A stretch of DNA of 64,000 bases, from NCBI RefSeq assembly GCF_001665785.1, contig NZ_LZSO01000012.1:62001-126000 (forward strand), read 5' to 3'. The notes under the pieces were generated by a model. The model did not search any database. It was given only the letters and a program-made list of their open reading frames with translations, and was not told where the DNA came from. Source of the stretch: Mycolicibacterium peregrinum. Lineage in GTDB: Bacteria > Actinomycetota > Actinomycetes > Mycobacteriales > Mycobacteriaceae. Shown here piece by piece: positions 47,127 through 55,608 of this stretch (position 1 is its first letter; every line of letters begins with the position of its first letter). A program made the translations under genes and the position numbers.

Positions 47127-47163
47127 GTGCGCGCCGACGTCACGGGCACGGGACAATCTCCGG

Positions 47164-48849
47164 GTGGAATTGATCCTCGTCGTCGTCGGAGCCATCCTCG
47201 TCACCGCAGCCGCGCATCGGCGTGGCCAGGAACCCGCGCTGATCATCGTTGTCATCGGCAGCCTGGTCTCGTTCCTTCCCGGCTTCGAACCTCCCGAACT
47301 CGATTCCCACATTCTGCTGACGGTGGTGCTGCCTCCGCTGCTGTATTCAGCCGCGCTGGACTTCTCATTCCCCACGTTCTTCCGCAACATCCGCCCGATC
47401 CTGGGCCTCGGTGTCGGGCTCGTCGTGGTGACGGCCTTCGCCGTGGCAGCGGTGTCGTCCTGGCTGGTGTTGGTGCCGTTGACCTTCGGGCTGGCGCTGG
47501 TGCTCGGTGCGATCGTCGCGCCGCCCGACGCGGTGACCGCGGTCGCGGTGGGGCGCAAACTCGGTCTGCCCAAACGGGTGATGGCGATCCTCACGGGCGA
47601 GAGCCTGATCAACGACGCGGCCGCGCTGACCCTGTTCTCCATCGCAGTGGCCCAGGTGGCGGGCAGCCACACCTTCATCGAGAACCCGTTCCTGTTGTTC
47701 GGTTACAGCGCCACCCTCGGCCCGCTGGTCGGGGCACTGCTCGGATATCTGACGCTGTGGATTCGCAAGCATCTGGACAATCCGGGCCTGGAAACCGTGC
47801 AAGGTCTGGTGGTCCCGTTCGCGGCGTTCATCACCGCCGAGGAACTGCACGCCTCCGGGGTACTGGCGGTGGTGGTTGCCGGCTTCGTCGTCGGCAACGG
47901 TGCGATGGGCGCGGGGTACCAGACCCGGCTGCAGGAGCGGTACGTCTGGAACTCGTTGGACGTGCTGCTGGAGGCGTTCGTGTTCGCCTACATCGGGCTG
48001 CATCTGCGATTCGTCCTGGAACACCTGAACGAAGCCCACGAGTCGCTGGCCGAGGTGGCGATCGCTTCGATGATCGTCTTGGTGATCGTGCTGTTCATCC
48101 GCCCGCTGTCGGTGTTCCTGATGTTCGGCCGCAACAAGTTGTCGCGGCACGTGGAGAGCAAGTTCAGCGTGCCGGTTCCCGACGGCTCGCGCGGCGCACT
48201 CGGTGTGCGCAGACGAAAGCCCAAGGCGCGCTGGCGCCGGATGATCGACCGCCGCTCGCTGAGCTGGCGGGAGAATCTCGTGGTGTCCTGGACCGGGATG
48301 CGCGGTGTGGTGACGTTGGCCGCCGCTGCCGCGATCCCCGCCACCACGGCCACCGGCGAGCCGTTCCCGGAACGCGCCACCATCCAGGCCATCGCGTTCG
48401 TGGTGAGTGTGGGCACCCTGCTGATCCAGGGCTGGACCCTGCCACTGCTGATCCGCCGGCTCAACCTGTCCCGGTTCTGCGACGACCACGCCGCCGACCG
48501 GGAAGAGGAAATCAAGGCCGAACGGGTGGTGCACGATGCGGCCGACGAGGTGCTCGACGCGTTCGAGGCCGACCCGCCCGACGGTTTGGATCCCGGGGTG
48601 GTGACCGAGATTGGCGCGGTCATCGCCCGGCATTCACAGGACGCCGACGAGATGCCGGACCCCGAGGCGCTCACCAAACGGGCTGCGGTGTTCTCGGGTC
48701 TCTACCGAGATGTGCTCGCGGCGCAACGCGGAGCGCTCATCGCCGAGCGCGACGAGGGCCGGATCGAAGACGAAGCGGTGCGCGCCATGCTGGAGCGTCT
48801 GGATCTGCAGGAGGCCGGTGTGTCGGCCCGTCTGGAGAGCCGCCTCTAG
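47164..48849 (+). CDS. Na+/H+ antiporter (CPA1/NhaP type)
   Basis: Integral membrane cation-proton antiporter, 561 residues, with about 12 helices. The transport core shows PDAVTAV and ESLINDAAALTLF (ion-binding Asp residues), and the conserved TGMRGVVTLAAA late helix. A C-terminal cytoplasmic helical region of about 120 residues (DHAADREEEIKAERVVHDAADEV) may be regulatory. The GTG at 47164 was preferred; the frame is open to 47056 but that part overlaps nei. Similar in layout to Rv2287-type proteins. Confidence 0.88.
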   Translation: MELILVVVGAILVTAAAHRRGQEPALIIVVIGSLVSFLPGFEPPELDSHILLTVVLPPLLYSAALDFSFPTFFRNIRPILGLGVGLVVVTAFAVAAVSSWLVLVPLTFGLALVLGAIVAPPDAVTAVAVGRKLGLPKRVMAILTGESLINDAAALTLFSIAVAQVAGSHTFIENPFLLFGYSATLGPLVGALLGYLTLWIRKHLDNPGLETVQGLVVPFAAFITAEELHASGVLAVVVAGFVVGNGAMGAGYQTRLQERYVWNSLDVLLEAFVFAYIGLHLRFVLEHLNEAHESLAEVAIASMIVLVIVLFIRPLSVFLMFGRNKLSRHVESKFSVPVPDGSRGALGVRRRKPKARWRRMIDRRSLSWRENLVVSWTGMRGVVTLAAAAAIPATTATGEPFPERATIQAIAFVVSVGTLLIQGWTLPLLIRRLNLSRFCDDHAADREEEIKAERVVHDAADEVLDAFEADPPDGLDPGVVTEIGAVIARHSQDADEMPDPEALTKRAAVFSGLYRDVLAAQRGALIAERDEGRIEDEAVRAMLERLDLQEAGVSARLESRL

Positions 48850-48867
48850 TTTCGAGCCGCGTTCGGC

Positions 48868-48899
48868 TTGACCTTGCCCTTGGTGGCAATGTTTACAGT
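48868..48899 (+). promoter_or_regulatory. MerR-type promoter with 19-bp spacer and internal dyad
   Basis: TTGACC (48868-48873), 19-base spacer, TTACAG (48893-48898). Within the spacer TTGCC-CTTGGT-GGCAA (48874-48889) forms a dyad, extended to 7 of 8 matches per arm. Long-spacer promoters with a dyad between -35 and -10 are the hallmark of MerR-family control; here it sits directly before a merR-type gene. Confidence 0.65.
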
Positions 48900-48916
48900 C
48901 TGGGCGAGGACTTGAC

Positions 48917-49864
48917 ATGCAGATCTCCGAACTGGCCCGCCAGACGGGCGCGTCGACGAAGGCCGTGCGTTACTACGAACAACTCGGCCTGCTGACCCCG
49001 GCGCGTCTGAGCAACGGATACCGGGACTACACCGATGAGCATGTGCAGATCGTGGAAGAGATCCGCGCACTCGCCGCCATCGGGATCTCGCCGTCGAACG
49101 CCAGACCGTTCGTCGAATGTCTTCGCCACGGTCACGAGCACAGTGACGAGTGTCCCGAATCGCTTGCGGCGTACCGGGACAGCATCGCCGTACTCGATGA
49201 CACCATCGCGTCGCTGACGCGTAGGCGGGAAGTTCTCACGGCGCGGTTGAACGAGGCCGCGTGTCGCGCATTCGACGAGGAGCACCGACCGTTGACCGAA
49301 TTCACCTCTCTACCTGCCGATCTCCCCGCCCCGCCGGACGACGGAGCCGCAGACCACCTGGTGGCGCTGCCGGTTCCCGACATCACCTTGGCCGACAGCG
49401 ACGGCGGGAACATCGGGCTGCAGAGCCTGCCCGCGGGACGCACGGTCATCTACCTGTATCCACTGACCGGCCGCCCCGGAGTCGATCTCCCCGAGGGCTG
49501 GGACGCGATTCCAGGTGCGCGCGGGTGTACGCCGGAGGCGTGCGGGTTCCGTGACCACTACTCGGAACTGCGTGCTGCCGGCGCACAGCAGGTGTGGGGC
49601 CTGTCCAGCCAGGACGCCGACTATCAGGCGGAAGTTGTCCGGCGACTGGACCTGCCGTTCCAGATGCTCTCAGATCCGTCGTTCGCCGTGGCCGACGCGC
49701 TGAACCTCCCCACCTTCGCGGCAGCCGGACACCCGCGCCTGTACACGCGTCTCACGCTGGTGGTTCGGGACGGTCGGATCGAGCACGTGTTCTATCCGAT
49801 ATTTCCGACGAACACGCACGCCCAGCAGGTGCTCGACTGGCTGAGTGTGCACCCGGTCGACTAG
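48917..49864 (+). CDS. MerR-family regulator fused to a peroxiredoxin (PrxQ/BCP-like) domain
   Basis: 315 residues joining a MerR DNA-binding and coiled-coil half (1-125: MQISELARQTGASTKAVRYY, then a long helix at about 85-120) to an AhpC/TSA-type redoxin (150-312). A Cys/His cluster C68-x2-HGHEH-x3-C79 lies at the end of the MerR domain. The redoxin has GCTPEACGFRDHY, giving peroxidatic Cys204 and resolving Cys209 five residues apart as in PrxQ; the Thr and Pro preceding the PrxQ Cys are Ala and Arg here. Probably a peroxide- or thiol-sensing transcription factor acting on its own promoter. Many MerR proteins of this type lack the second domain. Confidence 0.88.
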   Translation: MQISELARQTGASTKAVRYYEQLGLLTPARLSNGYRDYTDEHVQIVEEIRALAAIGISPSNARPFVECLRHGHEHSDECPESLAAYRDSIAVLDDTIASLTRRREVLTARLNEAACRAFDEEHRPLTEFTSLPADLPAPPDDGAADHLVALPVPDITLADSDGGNIGLQSLPAGRTVIYLYPLTGRPGVDLPEGWDAIPGARGCTPEACGFRDHYSELRAAGAQQVWGLSSQDADYQAEVVRRLDLPFQMLSDPSFAVADALNLPTFAAAGHPRLYTRLTLVVRDGRIEHVFYPIFPTNTHAQQVLDWLSVHPVD

Positions 49865-49882
49865 GTGCCCTGACTTCGGAGG

Positions 49883-50710
49883 TCAGAAGCCGCCGAAATC
49901 ACCGCCGAAGTCGCCGAAACCGCCACCATCGAAACCGCCGCTGTCCCAGCCGCTGGCATCGGTGCCGCCCCAGTCGCCGCCGCCGTCGGCTCCGCCGGTG
50001 TCGCCTCCGTCGAATCCACCACCGTCCTGGCCCGCGGCGAGACCGTCGGAATAGCCGTCACCGTAACCACTTTCGAAACCCTGGGCGCCGTAGTTGACCC
50101 CGTGCATGCCCGAGAACATCGCGTCGAACAGCAGCACCGAACCCAGGCCCCAGGCACCGGCCACCAGCGCCGGCTTCCACCACGGTTCGGAATACCAGCC
50201 GGCGGGCACCGGGCGTCCGGCCACCCGGCCGCCCGGGTAGTAGTTCGGGGTGCGCTGCGACGGGGTGGGGGAGGCCTCGATCTCACGACCCTCGAAGTTG
50301 ACCCGGCGGTCCTCGGTGACCTCGCCGGCCGCGCGCTGCCCGGTCAATGACTCCAGCTCGGGCCCCGGATCCATGCCCATCGCGGTGCGGGCCGCGCGCA
50401 CGTAGTAGAGCCCCTCGACGGCGCTCTCCTTGGCCAGCGCGGCCTGCTTGGCGGTGGTGGCCTGATCGATCTGGGAGGACGCCGCGGTGTACCGCTCGGA
50501 GGCGTCGGCCAGAGCCTGCTTGGACGCGTCGTCGGAGCCGGTCAGGTTGAGCACCTGCCCACCGAGACGCTCGATCAGCCGACGGGCGTCAGCCTTCGCG
50601 TCGGCCAGCGACTCCGCGGAGCGGCGACCGTTGGCCTGCGACGAGCTGTAGACGGCGAACGCGATCGCGGCGATGACCAGGACGATGAGTACCAGCAAAA
50701 CGCTGTTCAT
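49883..50710 (-). CDS. DUF1542-like membrane-anchored protein with Gly/Asp-rich tail
   Basis: 275 residues. An N-terminal membrane anchor (residues 2-21, VLLVLIVLVIAAIAFAVY) is followed by an alpha-helical, Ala/Glu-rich region, then a second short hydrophobic stretch (ALVAGAWGLGSVLLFDAMF) and a low-complexity tail of Gly, Asp, Phe and Trp (repeated GGDWGGTDASGWDSGGF-type units). Function unknown. It lies convergent to the MerR-peroxiredoxin gene with 18 bases between them. Confidence 0.7.
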   Translation of the reverse strand: MNSVLLVLIVLVIAAIAFAVYSSSQANGRRSAESLADAKADARRLIERLGGQVLNLTGSDDASKQALADASERYTAASSQIDQATTAKQAALAKESAVEGLYYVRAARTAMGMDPGPELESLTGQRAAGEVTEDRRVNFEGREIEASPTPSQRTPNYYPGGRVAGRPVPAGWYSEPWWKPALVAGAWGLGSVLLFDAMFSGMHGVNYGAQGFESGYGDGYSDGLAAGQDGGGFDGGDTGGADGGGDWGGTDASGWDSGGFDGGGFGDFGGDFGGF

Positions 50711-50761
50711 GGCGTCCAGCGTACCGACGGGAACCAGTGCTTCCGGGTTCTCGAAGGGAAC

Positions 50762-51943
50762 TCAAATTACGCCGAGAGCGGAGTAAACCTCGTTCGACAG
50801 GGCGACCGTACGAGGGTCGGCATTGCACTTGGTGGCGTCGAAATAGTTCATCACGTACGCGTATCCGATCCGGTGCTCCAGGTCGACGAAAGCGAACGAA
50901 CCGCCTGACCCGCCGTGCCCGAAGATGCCGGTGTTGGGTCCGGCCACCCCGCGCTGGTTGAGCATGTAGCCCAGACCCCACCCGTGATCGGCGACCCGCG
51001 CACCCAGCACCACGTCGGCGTCGAAACCACCCTGCGAGACCCGGCAGCGCTCCATGTGCTCCCGGGTGAGCAGCTTCTCCTGGGCCAGTGCGTTGTAGAC
51101 GGTCGCCATGCCCAGTGCCGAGACGTGTGCGTTGGTGCTCGGGAATTCCGCTGCGCGCCAGGCATCCAGGGCCTGCACGCCCAGTTCGTCGTCGGGCACG
51201 AAGTCCATCGACACCGCCCAACCTGCCATCGGATGGTCGGCAAGCGAGGCCGGCGGCCCGTCGACGTGGTTGTCGGCCAACAGGCTCCGCACCGACGGCT
51301 TGTTCACCATCTCCGCGCACCGGTGATGCTGCCAGGCCGGCAGCCCGATGTGGATATCGGCGCCCAACGGTTCGGCGACCTCGGTGCGCAGGTACTGACC
51401 GATGGTGCGGCCGGTGACCCGGCGCACCACCTCGCCCAGGATGAACCCGAACGTCACCACCTGATAGCCCTGCGCGCTCCCCGGTGGCCACCAGGGAGTC
51501 GCGGCGGCGATCCGGGCGCACACCGCGTCCCAGTCGGTCACCTGCCGCCAGTCCATCGGCTCGCGCGGACCGATCACACCCGACCGGTGGCCGAGCACCA
51601 TCGCGATCGTGATGTTCTGCTTTCCGGCCTGGCCGAACTCGGGCCAGTACCGGGCGACCGGTGCATCCAGGTCGATCTCACCGCGATCGGCCAACAGGTG
51701 GATGCAGGTGCTCAACAACCCCTTGGATCCCGAGTACACGCTGGCCAGGGTGTCCTGCTGCCACGGTCGGCTGCCTGCCGCATCGGCCGATCCGCCCCAC
51801 AGGTTGACCACCAGATCGCCCTCAACCCAGACCGCGACAGCGGCGCCGACCTCATTGTGGTGGGCGAAGTTGTCCGCGAAGGCATCGCGCACCCGGGCGA
51901 ATTCCGGTGCGCAGGTGCCTGCGATCAAGGTCGTAGCGGGCAT
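50762..51943 (-). CDS. lipP: Serine hydrolase/esterase of the beta-lactamase fold (LipP)
   Basis: Class C beta-lactamase-fold hydrolase of 393 residues, with the SxxK motif at Ser71-Lys74 (SVYSGSKG) and a later Tyr (YQVVTFG) suited to the YxN-type position. Such mycobacterial LipP/EstB-like enzymes hydrolyse esters rather than beta-lactams. GGAG lies before the ATG at 51943; the longer reading adds only five residues. Matches Rv2463, which lies between nei and tig in M. tuberculosis. The 287 bases upstream (51944-52230) show no further gene. Confidence 0.9.
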   Translation of the reverse strand: MPATTLIAGTCAPEFARVRDAFADNFAHHNEVGAAVAVWVEGDLVVNLWGGSADAAGSRPWQQDTLASVYSGSKGLLSTCIHLLADRGEIDLDAPVARYWPEFGQAGKQNITIAMVLGHRSGVIGPREPMDWRQVTDWDAVCARIAAATPWWPPGSAQGYQVVTFGFILGEVVRRVTGRTIGQYLRTEVAEPLGADIHIGLPAWQHHRCAEMVNKPSVRSLLADNHVDGPPASLADHPMAGWAVSMDFVPDDELGVQALDAWRAAEFPSTNAHVSALGMATVYNALAQEKLLTREHMERCRVSQGGFDADVVLGARVADHGWGLGYMLNQRGVAGPNTGIFGHGGSGGSFAFVDLEHRIGYAYVMNYFDATKCNADPRTVALSNEVYSALGVI

Positions 51944-52230
51944 TCGTCTCCTGCACAAGTGCGGTGGCTTTACGGCAGCGGTGCGCGTAGTTGTCTGCTT
52001 GCGCTGCCATCTTCAAGATCGGTCGACGGTCCGCACCTGTTACTCACGGTAGGGGGATCGCAACCGCGAAGCACCCCTGTGGCACAGATCGCAAGCCGTT
52101 CGAGACGGGGCCGTGATGGTCGACGCCGCTTCTCGAGCCGCTGCGCGCCGATTTCTACCTCGGGGGTCGCAGATTGCGCCTGGTGACGACCCTCAGGTGG
52201 AAAGCGACGAGGGGAAGTTCTGAGCGGGTG

Positions 52231-52848
52231 TCATCGTCCGCGCAGGTGCGCCAGGCCTGGACCTTGCAACTCGGCAGCGACCGCACCGACCCGTCCCGTC
52301 ATGGCCAGCAGCAGGGCCTCGCCTGGTCCGTGGATCTCGGTCCCGCGGCCGGCCGACCAGTCGACGTCGGTGGCGATCAGCCGCAGACCGCGGGTCCGCC
52401 GGGCCCCGCCGATGACCGGGCTGTGACGGGCAAACGTCAGGGATGCCAGCAGCGCGGCGGCTGGGATCGTGCGCGGCCGTCCGAGCGGGCGCCGGATGTC
52501 CTGCTGGTGGACCAGGCACTCGATGAGCGCCACCCGGCAGCCGTAGAGTGCGGCAACGCCCGACGGATCCACGCCGGCCCGCATCAGGGTGCAGAGTTCG
52601 TCAGGTCCGAGCCCCGCCCCGGCCCGCAGCGCGCGATCGTTGATCCGGTCCACCTGACCTCGCGCGGCGAGCATCGCGGCGGTGAGTCCCAGTCGGGTGT
52701 GCCCGAGGTAGGCGACGGTGTGGGCGGCGACATCGCGGACAGTCCAGCCTGCGCACAACGTCGGAGCGTTCCATTCGTGCGGGGCCAAACCTTCGAGCAG
52801 ATCGGCGAATTCCTCACGTTCCCGACGGGCCGGCGCGCGGTAGTTCAT
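52231..52848 (-). CDS. DinB/maleylpyruvate isomerase-type mycothiol-dependent fold protein
   Basis: 205-residue protein of the TIGR03083/MDMPI N-terminal helical-bundle family. It has TLCAGWTVRDVAAHTVAYLGH with the first His and LVHQQDIRRPLG with the second metal-binding His. Family members use mycothiol or form metal-dependent transferase folds. GGGGAC lies before the ATG at 52848. Its substrate is unknown and it is not operonic with its neighbours. Confidence 0.82.
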   Translation of the reverse strand: MNYRAPARREREEFADLLEGLAPHEWNAPTLCAGWTVRDVAAHTVAYLGHTRLGLTAAMLAARGQVDRINDRALRAGAGLGPDELCTLMRAGVDPSGVAALYGCRVALIECLVHQQDIRRPLGRPRTIPAAALLASLTFARHSPVIGGARRTRGLRLIATDVDWSAGRGTEIHGPGEALLLAMTGRVGAVAAELQGPGLAHLRGR

Positions 52849-52946
52849 TCGCGTCCCCGTCGCTCGTAAACCCGAGTCATTCAACAAGATCTAAACAGGT
52901 GCCGGGGTGAACTTGTCCCGCGCCATCCGACGTTGACGCAAAAGGA

Positions 52947-52981
52947 GGCTCCGCCGACCGAGGGACACGATCGGCGGAGCC
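52947..52981 (-). terminator. Hairpin terminator after the GlsB-type gene
   Basis: Arms GGCTCCGCCGA (52947-52957) and TCGGCGGAGCC (52971-52981) pair perfectly across a 13-base loop; on the minus strand the stem is followed by CCTTTT. Terminates the GlsB/YeaQ-type gene. Confidence 0.6.
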
Positions 52982-52994
52982 CGGGTTGCCTGCC

Positions 52995-53276
52995 TCAGTG
53001 ACCGACGGGCGTGCCACGTCGGCCCGAAAGGCCGGTGTAGACCGCGATCAGCACGATCGCCACCACCACGCCAACGACGAACGGGATGATCTGGAACCCG
53101 CCGTTCGCGTTGCTGTATCCGAAGGCGGAAGTGATCCAGGAGCCGAGCAGGGCTCCGGCGATCCCGAGCAACACCGTCATGAGTGTGCTCAAGTTCTGCC
53201 TACCGGGCATGATGAGTCGCGCAAGGACGCCGATAATCGCGCCGACGACGATTGCGCTGATAATTGCTCCGATCAT
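52995..53276 (-). CDS. GlsB/YeaQ/YmgE-family membrane stress protein
   Basis: 93-residue hydrophobic protein with three membrane segments (IIGAIISAIVVGAII-type start, LMTVLLGIAGALLGSWI, IIPFVVGVVVAIVLIAVY), typical of the transglycosylase-associated GlsB family, which responds to acid and other stress in several bacteria. Ends with a terminator hairpin 14 bases downstream. Function in mycobacteria is not established. Confidence 0.88.
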   Translation of the reverse strand: MIGAIISAIVVGAIIGVLARLIMPGRQNLSTLMTVLLGIAGALLGSWITSAFGYSNANGGFQIIPFVVGVVVAIVLIAVYTGLSGRRGTPVGH

Positions 53277-53455
53277 CTCGCTGCCTTTCGTTCAAGCCGA
53301 CTTCCTATTCGTCGGTGTGATGTACACCACTGTCCTCCGAATTTCGGCTGTCGGCCCGCGCCGAGATGCAGTCGATACCCGGCAGCCGCCTACTCGTCGG
53401 TAAACCGCGCGGGCCCGTCGGGCTCGAAACCGCACGTAGACCGCTATGACCGCGC

Positions 53456-53461
53456 GATAAT
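53456..53461 (+). promoter_or_regulatory. -10 element of a leaderless small gene
   Basis: GATAAT ends 7 bases before the GTG at 53469; no Shine-Dalgarno and no clear -35. Confidence 0.4.
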
Positions 53462-53468
53462 CGGCCTC

Positions 53469-53615
53469 GTGTCCGTTGCGCTCTGGGTGCTTGCCGCGGT
53501 GTTCGCCATCGGGGCCGTCGCCGGTGGGTTGCTGCGGATTCGTGCCTGGCTGGCCAAGCCCGTGCCACCCGAAGTGATCGAGGCTGCGCACCGTGATGAC
53601 GACAAAGATGACTAG
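53469..53615 (+). CDS. Small single-pass membrane protein, 48 aa
   Basis: Proposed protein of 48 residues from a GTG at 53469. One membrane helix (VALWVLAAVFAIGAVAGGLL), then a basic patch and a charged tail (RDDDKDD). Support: GATAAT placed exactly for leaderless initiation, and its stop lies 23 bases inside the next gene. The frame continues upstream without a stop, so a longer reading cannot be excluded. Function unknown. Confidence 0.55.
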   Translation: MSVALWVLAAVFAIGAVAGGLLRIRAWLAKPVPPEVIEAAHRDDDKDD

Positions 53616-54138
53616 CGCCGTGAGAATCGCCCTCGTCGGCGTGTTCGCTGGGGCCGTATCGATCGGGCTTCCGGTTGCTCATGCGGATCGAGTCGAACCG
53701 CCGCCGCTGTACGGGCACTACAACCTGTTCATCGACTTCTCGAAGCAGACGTTCAACGGTATGCCGACACCGATGAACCCGATAACCGTGCCGGTCGAAT
53801 TCACCACCAATTGCGACGCGAACGGATGCGTTGCGCGCATGGACAATTCGGACGATCACGCCCGCAACCCAAGTGCCCCCGTGGCATATGAGTACCGCTG
53901 GAACGGCAATCGTTGGGAGACGAGCGGCGAGTATCCCTACTTCTGCGATCGCAGTGACCCGAGCAGCGCAGTGCAGGCCCGGCGCTCGGATTACTGGATC
54001 CCGAACCCGGATGGCAGTTTCTTCGGAGAGCGCACCCTCGTCATCGGGGGAGCGGGATGTCCGGGTGAGGGGCCAGGCACCCATTGGCTGCCGATATCGC
54101 TGACACCGATCGATCCATCGCCCGGCTCGCCTGGGTGA
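53593..54138 (+). CDS. Secreted protein of unknown function
   Basis: 181 residues from the GTG at 53593 (ATG at 53596 and 53608 are alternatives). A signal peptide is clear (VRIALVGVFAGAVSIGL, cleavage after AHA). The mature part has four Cys residues (NCDANGC, FCDR, GCPG), suggesting disulfides, and a Trp/Tyr-rich beta region. Resembles actinobacterial conserved secreted proteins; no family named. The start overlaps the 48-residue membrane protein gene. Confidence 0.75.
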   Translation: MMTTKMTSAVRIALVGVFAGAVSIGLPVAHADRVEPPPLYGHYNLFIDFSKQTFNGMPTPMNPITVPVEFTTNCDANGCVARMDNSDDHARNPSAPVAYEYRWNGNRWETSGEYPYFCDRSDPSSAVQARRSDYWIPNPDGSFFGERTLVIGGAGCPGEGPGTHWLPISLTPIDPSPGSPG

Positions 54139-54154
54139 TCGGGCGCCCGGCAAA

Positions 54155-54180
54155 CAAAAAACCGCCCCATCGGGGCGGTT
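54155..54180 (-). terminator. Rho-independent terminator of tRNA-Gly
   Basis: On the minus strand AACCGCCCC-GA-TGGGGCGGTT-type stem (54161-54180) followed by TTTTTTG (54154-54160). It lies just after tRNA-Gly. Confidence 0.85.
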
Positions 54181-54183
54181 CAA

Positions 54184-54257
54184 TGGAGCGGGCGACGGGA
54201 ATCGAACCCGCGTAGCTAGTTTGGAAGACTAGGGCTCTACCATTGAGCTACGCCCGC
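54184..54257 (-). tRNA. tRNA-Gly (anticodon TCC)
   Basis: Minus-strand cloverleaf: GCGGGCG acceptor pairs with CGCCCGC, D-arm GCTCAATGGTAGAGC, anticodon stem CTAGT/ACTAG around loop CTTCCAA (anticodon TCC), T-arm GGGTTCGATTCCC, discriminator T and encoded CCA. Followed by a strong terminator. Confidence 0.97.
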
Positions 54258-54383
54258 ATGTGCAGCATCAGCACTGTACCGGGGTGCCCCCGATCAAATC
54301 CAATTGGAGGCTTCACGTGTCGAGGCCGTAGTATCTCGCGTGGTCCTTTTGCAGGTTGTCACCCGCGGATCGACCACGCACTA

Positions 54384-54460
54384 CGGGGTGTAGCGCAGCT
54401 TGGTAGCGCATCCGCTTTGGGAGCGGAAGGCCGCAGGTTCAAATCCTGTCACCCCGACCA
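54384..54460 (+). tRNA. tRNA-Pro (anticodon TGG)
   Basis: CGGGGTG acceptor pairs with CACCCCG, D-arm GCGCAGCTTGGTAGCGC, anticodon stem TCCGC/GCGGA around loop TTTGGGA (anticodon TGG), T-arm AGGTTCAAATCCT, discriminator A and encoded CCA. Confidence 0.97.
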
Positions 54461-54549
54461 TCCGGCAAGAGCCTGACCTCGGCTCCCGATCCGATCCCAA
54501 ACAATCGAGTGATCCAGTGTCAGCCCTGCCTACTGTGGCGGTGATGTAG

Positions 54550-55608
54550 ATGCCCGGCTCGGGCGGCCCTCCGGCCCGCGGCGTCGGCTACTCCTTGCTG
54601 GCCAGCGGGCTGTTCGGAGTGATCTTCTACCTCTCGGGTGTGGTCGACGCCTCGCCGGAGGCGGTGTTCGGCTGGCGCATGCTCACCATGACGGCCTGCT
54701 ACGGCCTCGTGCTGATCAGCCCGGCCGGCCGCCGCTCACTCGCCGCGCTGTGGCGCACCCTCACCAGGGCCTGGTGGATGCCGATGATCTTCGCCACGAC
54801 GAGCTTCCTGGTTTCCGCGCAGATGTGGCTGTTCAGCTGGGCTCCGGTACACGGACATGCCCTCGACGCGTCACTGGGCTACCTGCTGCTGCCGATCGTT
54901 CTCGTACTTGTGGGTCGGATCGGCTTCAAAGAGTCGGTGTCGGGTCTTCAATGGGTGGCGGCCGCCCTGGCGCTGACTGCGGTGGCGTTGAAAGTGGTTG
55001 CTACCAGCGCGGTTTCGTGGGTCACGTTCGCGGTGTGCATCGGGTACGCGCTGTACTTCGGGGTGCGGCGCCGCCTTGGTCTGGACAGCTCCGCTGCGTT
55101 CGGTCTCGAGGTTGCGCTCACAGTTCCGGTGTCGGTGCTGCTCATCTCCGTCTGCCGCGGCGCGTCCTCGTGGAGCGGCTACGCGGCGGTGGCGGCGGTA
55201 GGGCTCGCGGGAACGGTAGCGATGGCGGCGTACGTCGCCGCCTCCACCCTGCTGAGCATGCCGGTCTTCGGGCTGTTGACCTACGTCGAACCGGTGCTGC
55301 TCTTCGGGGTGGCATTGGTGCTCGGTGAGCGGCTGACCGGGCTCGACGTGGTGGTGTACGCACTGCTGGCGGTCGCGCTGACAGTCCTGGCCGTCGGTGG
55401 CTTCCGGACCACCGGCCGTAAACCGGCCGAACCCCTGGACGGTTTCGACGGTAACGAGGAAGGATGCCGATTACGGGGGGTTGCGTCGAGTCAACTACCC
55501 TGGTCGCGAACTACGGGCGTCGTTCGAGAGACCACATCCTGTCTCCCCGACGCGACCGCCGGTACGACGAAGACATCCAGAGAAAGATATCTAGGAGCAC
55601 AAGAGTGA
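54550..55608 (+). CDS. EamA/RarD-type permease with unusual C-terminal tail
   Basis: 352 residues; about ten membrane helices ([17 protein letters not shown] to [16 protein letters not shown]) mark it as an EamA/RarD drug/metabolite transporter. The last about 60 residues are not hydrophobic and run across the tig 5' leader to finish in a GTGA overlap with tig. That tail ([17 protein letters not shown] and onward) does not look like a transporter domain and may be a read-through of a frame left open by chance. No substrate known. Confidence 0.82.
   Translation: MPGSGGPPARGVGYSLLASGLFGVIFYLSGVVDASPEAVFGWRMLTMTACYGLVLISPAGRRSLAALWRTLTRAWWMPMIFATTSFLVSAQMWLFSWAPVHGHALDASLGYLLLPIVLVLVGRIGFKESVSGLQWVAAALALTAVALKVVATSAVSWVTFAVCIGYALYFGVRRRLGLDSSAAFGLEVALTVPVSVLLISVCRGASSWSGYAAVAAVGLAGTVAMAAYVAASTLLSMPVFGLLTYVEPVLLFGVALVLGERLTGLDVVVYALLAVALTVLAVGGFRTTGRKPAEPLDGFDGNEEGCRLRGVASSQLPWSRTTGVVRETTSCLPDATAGTTKTSRERYLGAQE

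Noticed and set aside
47365..48633. 422-codon frame antisense to the Na+/H+ antiporter
   Set aside because: His/Gln/Arg-rich composition expected from the complement of membrane helices.
52986..53468. Upstream extension of the 48-residue membrane protein frame
   Set aside because: Runs antisense through the GlsB-type gene and has non-conserved, Arg/Asp-rich sequence.
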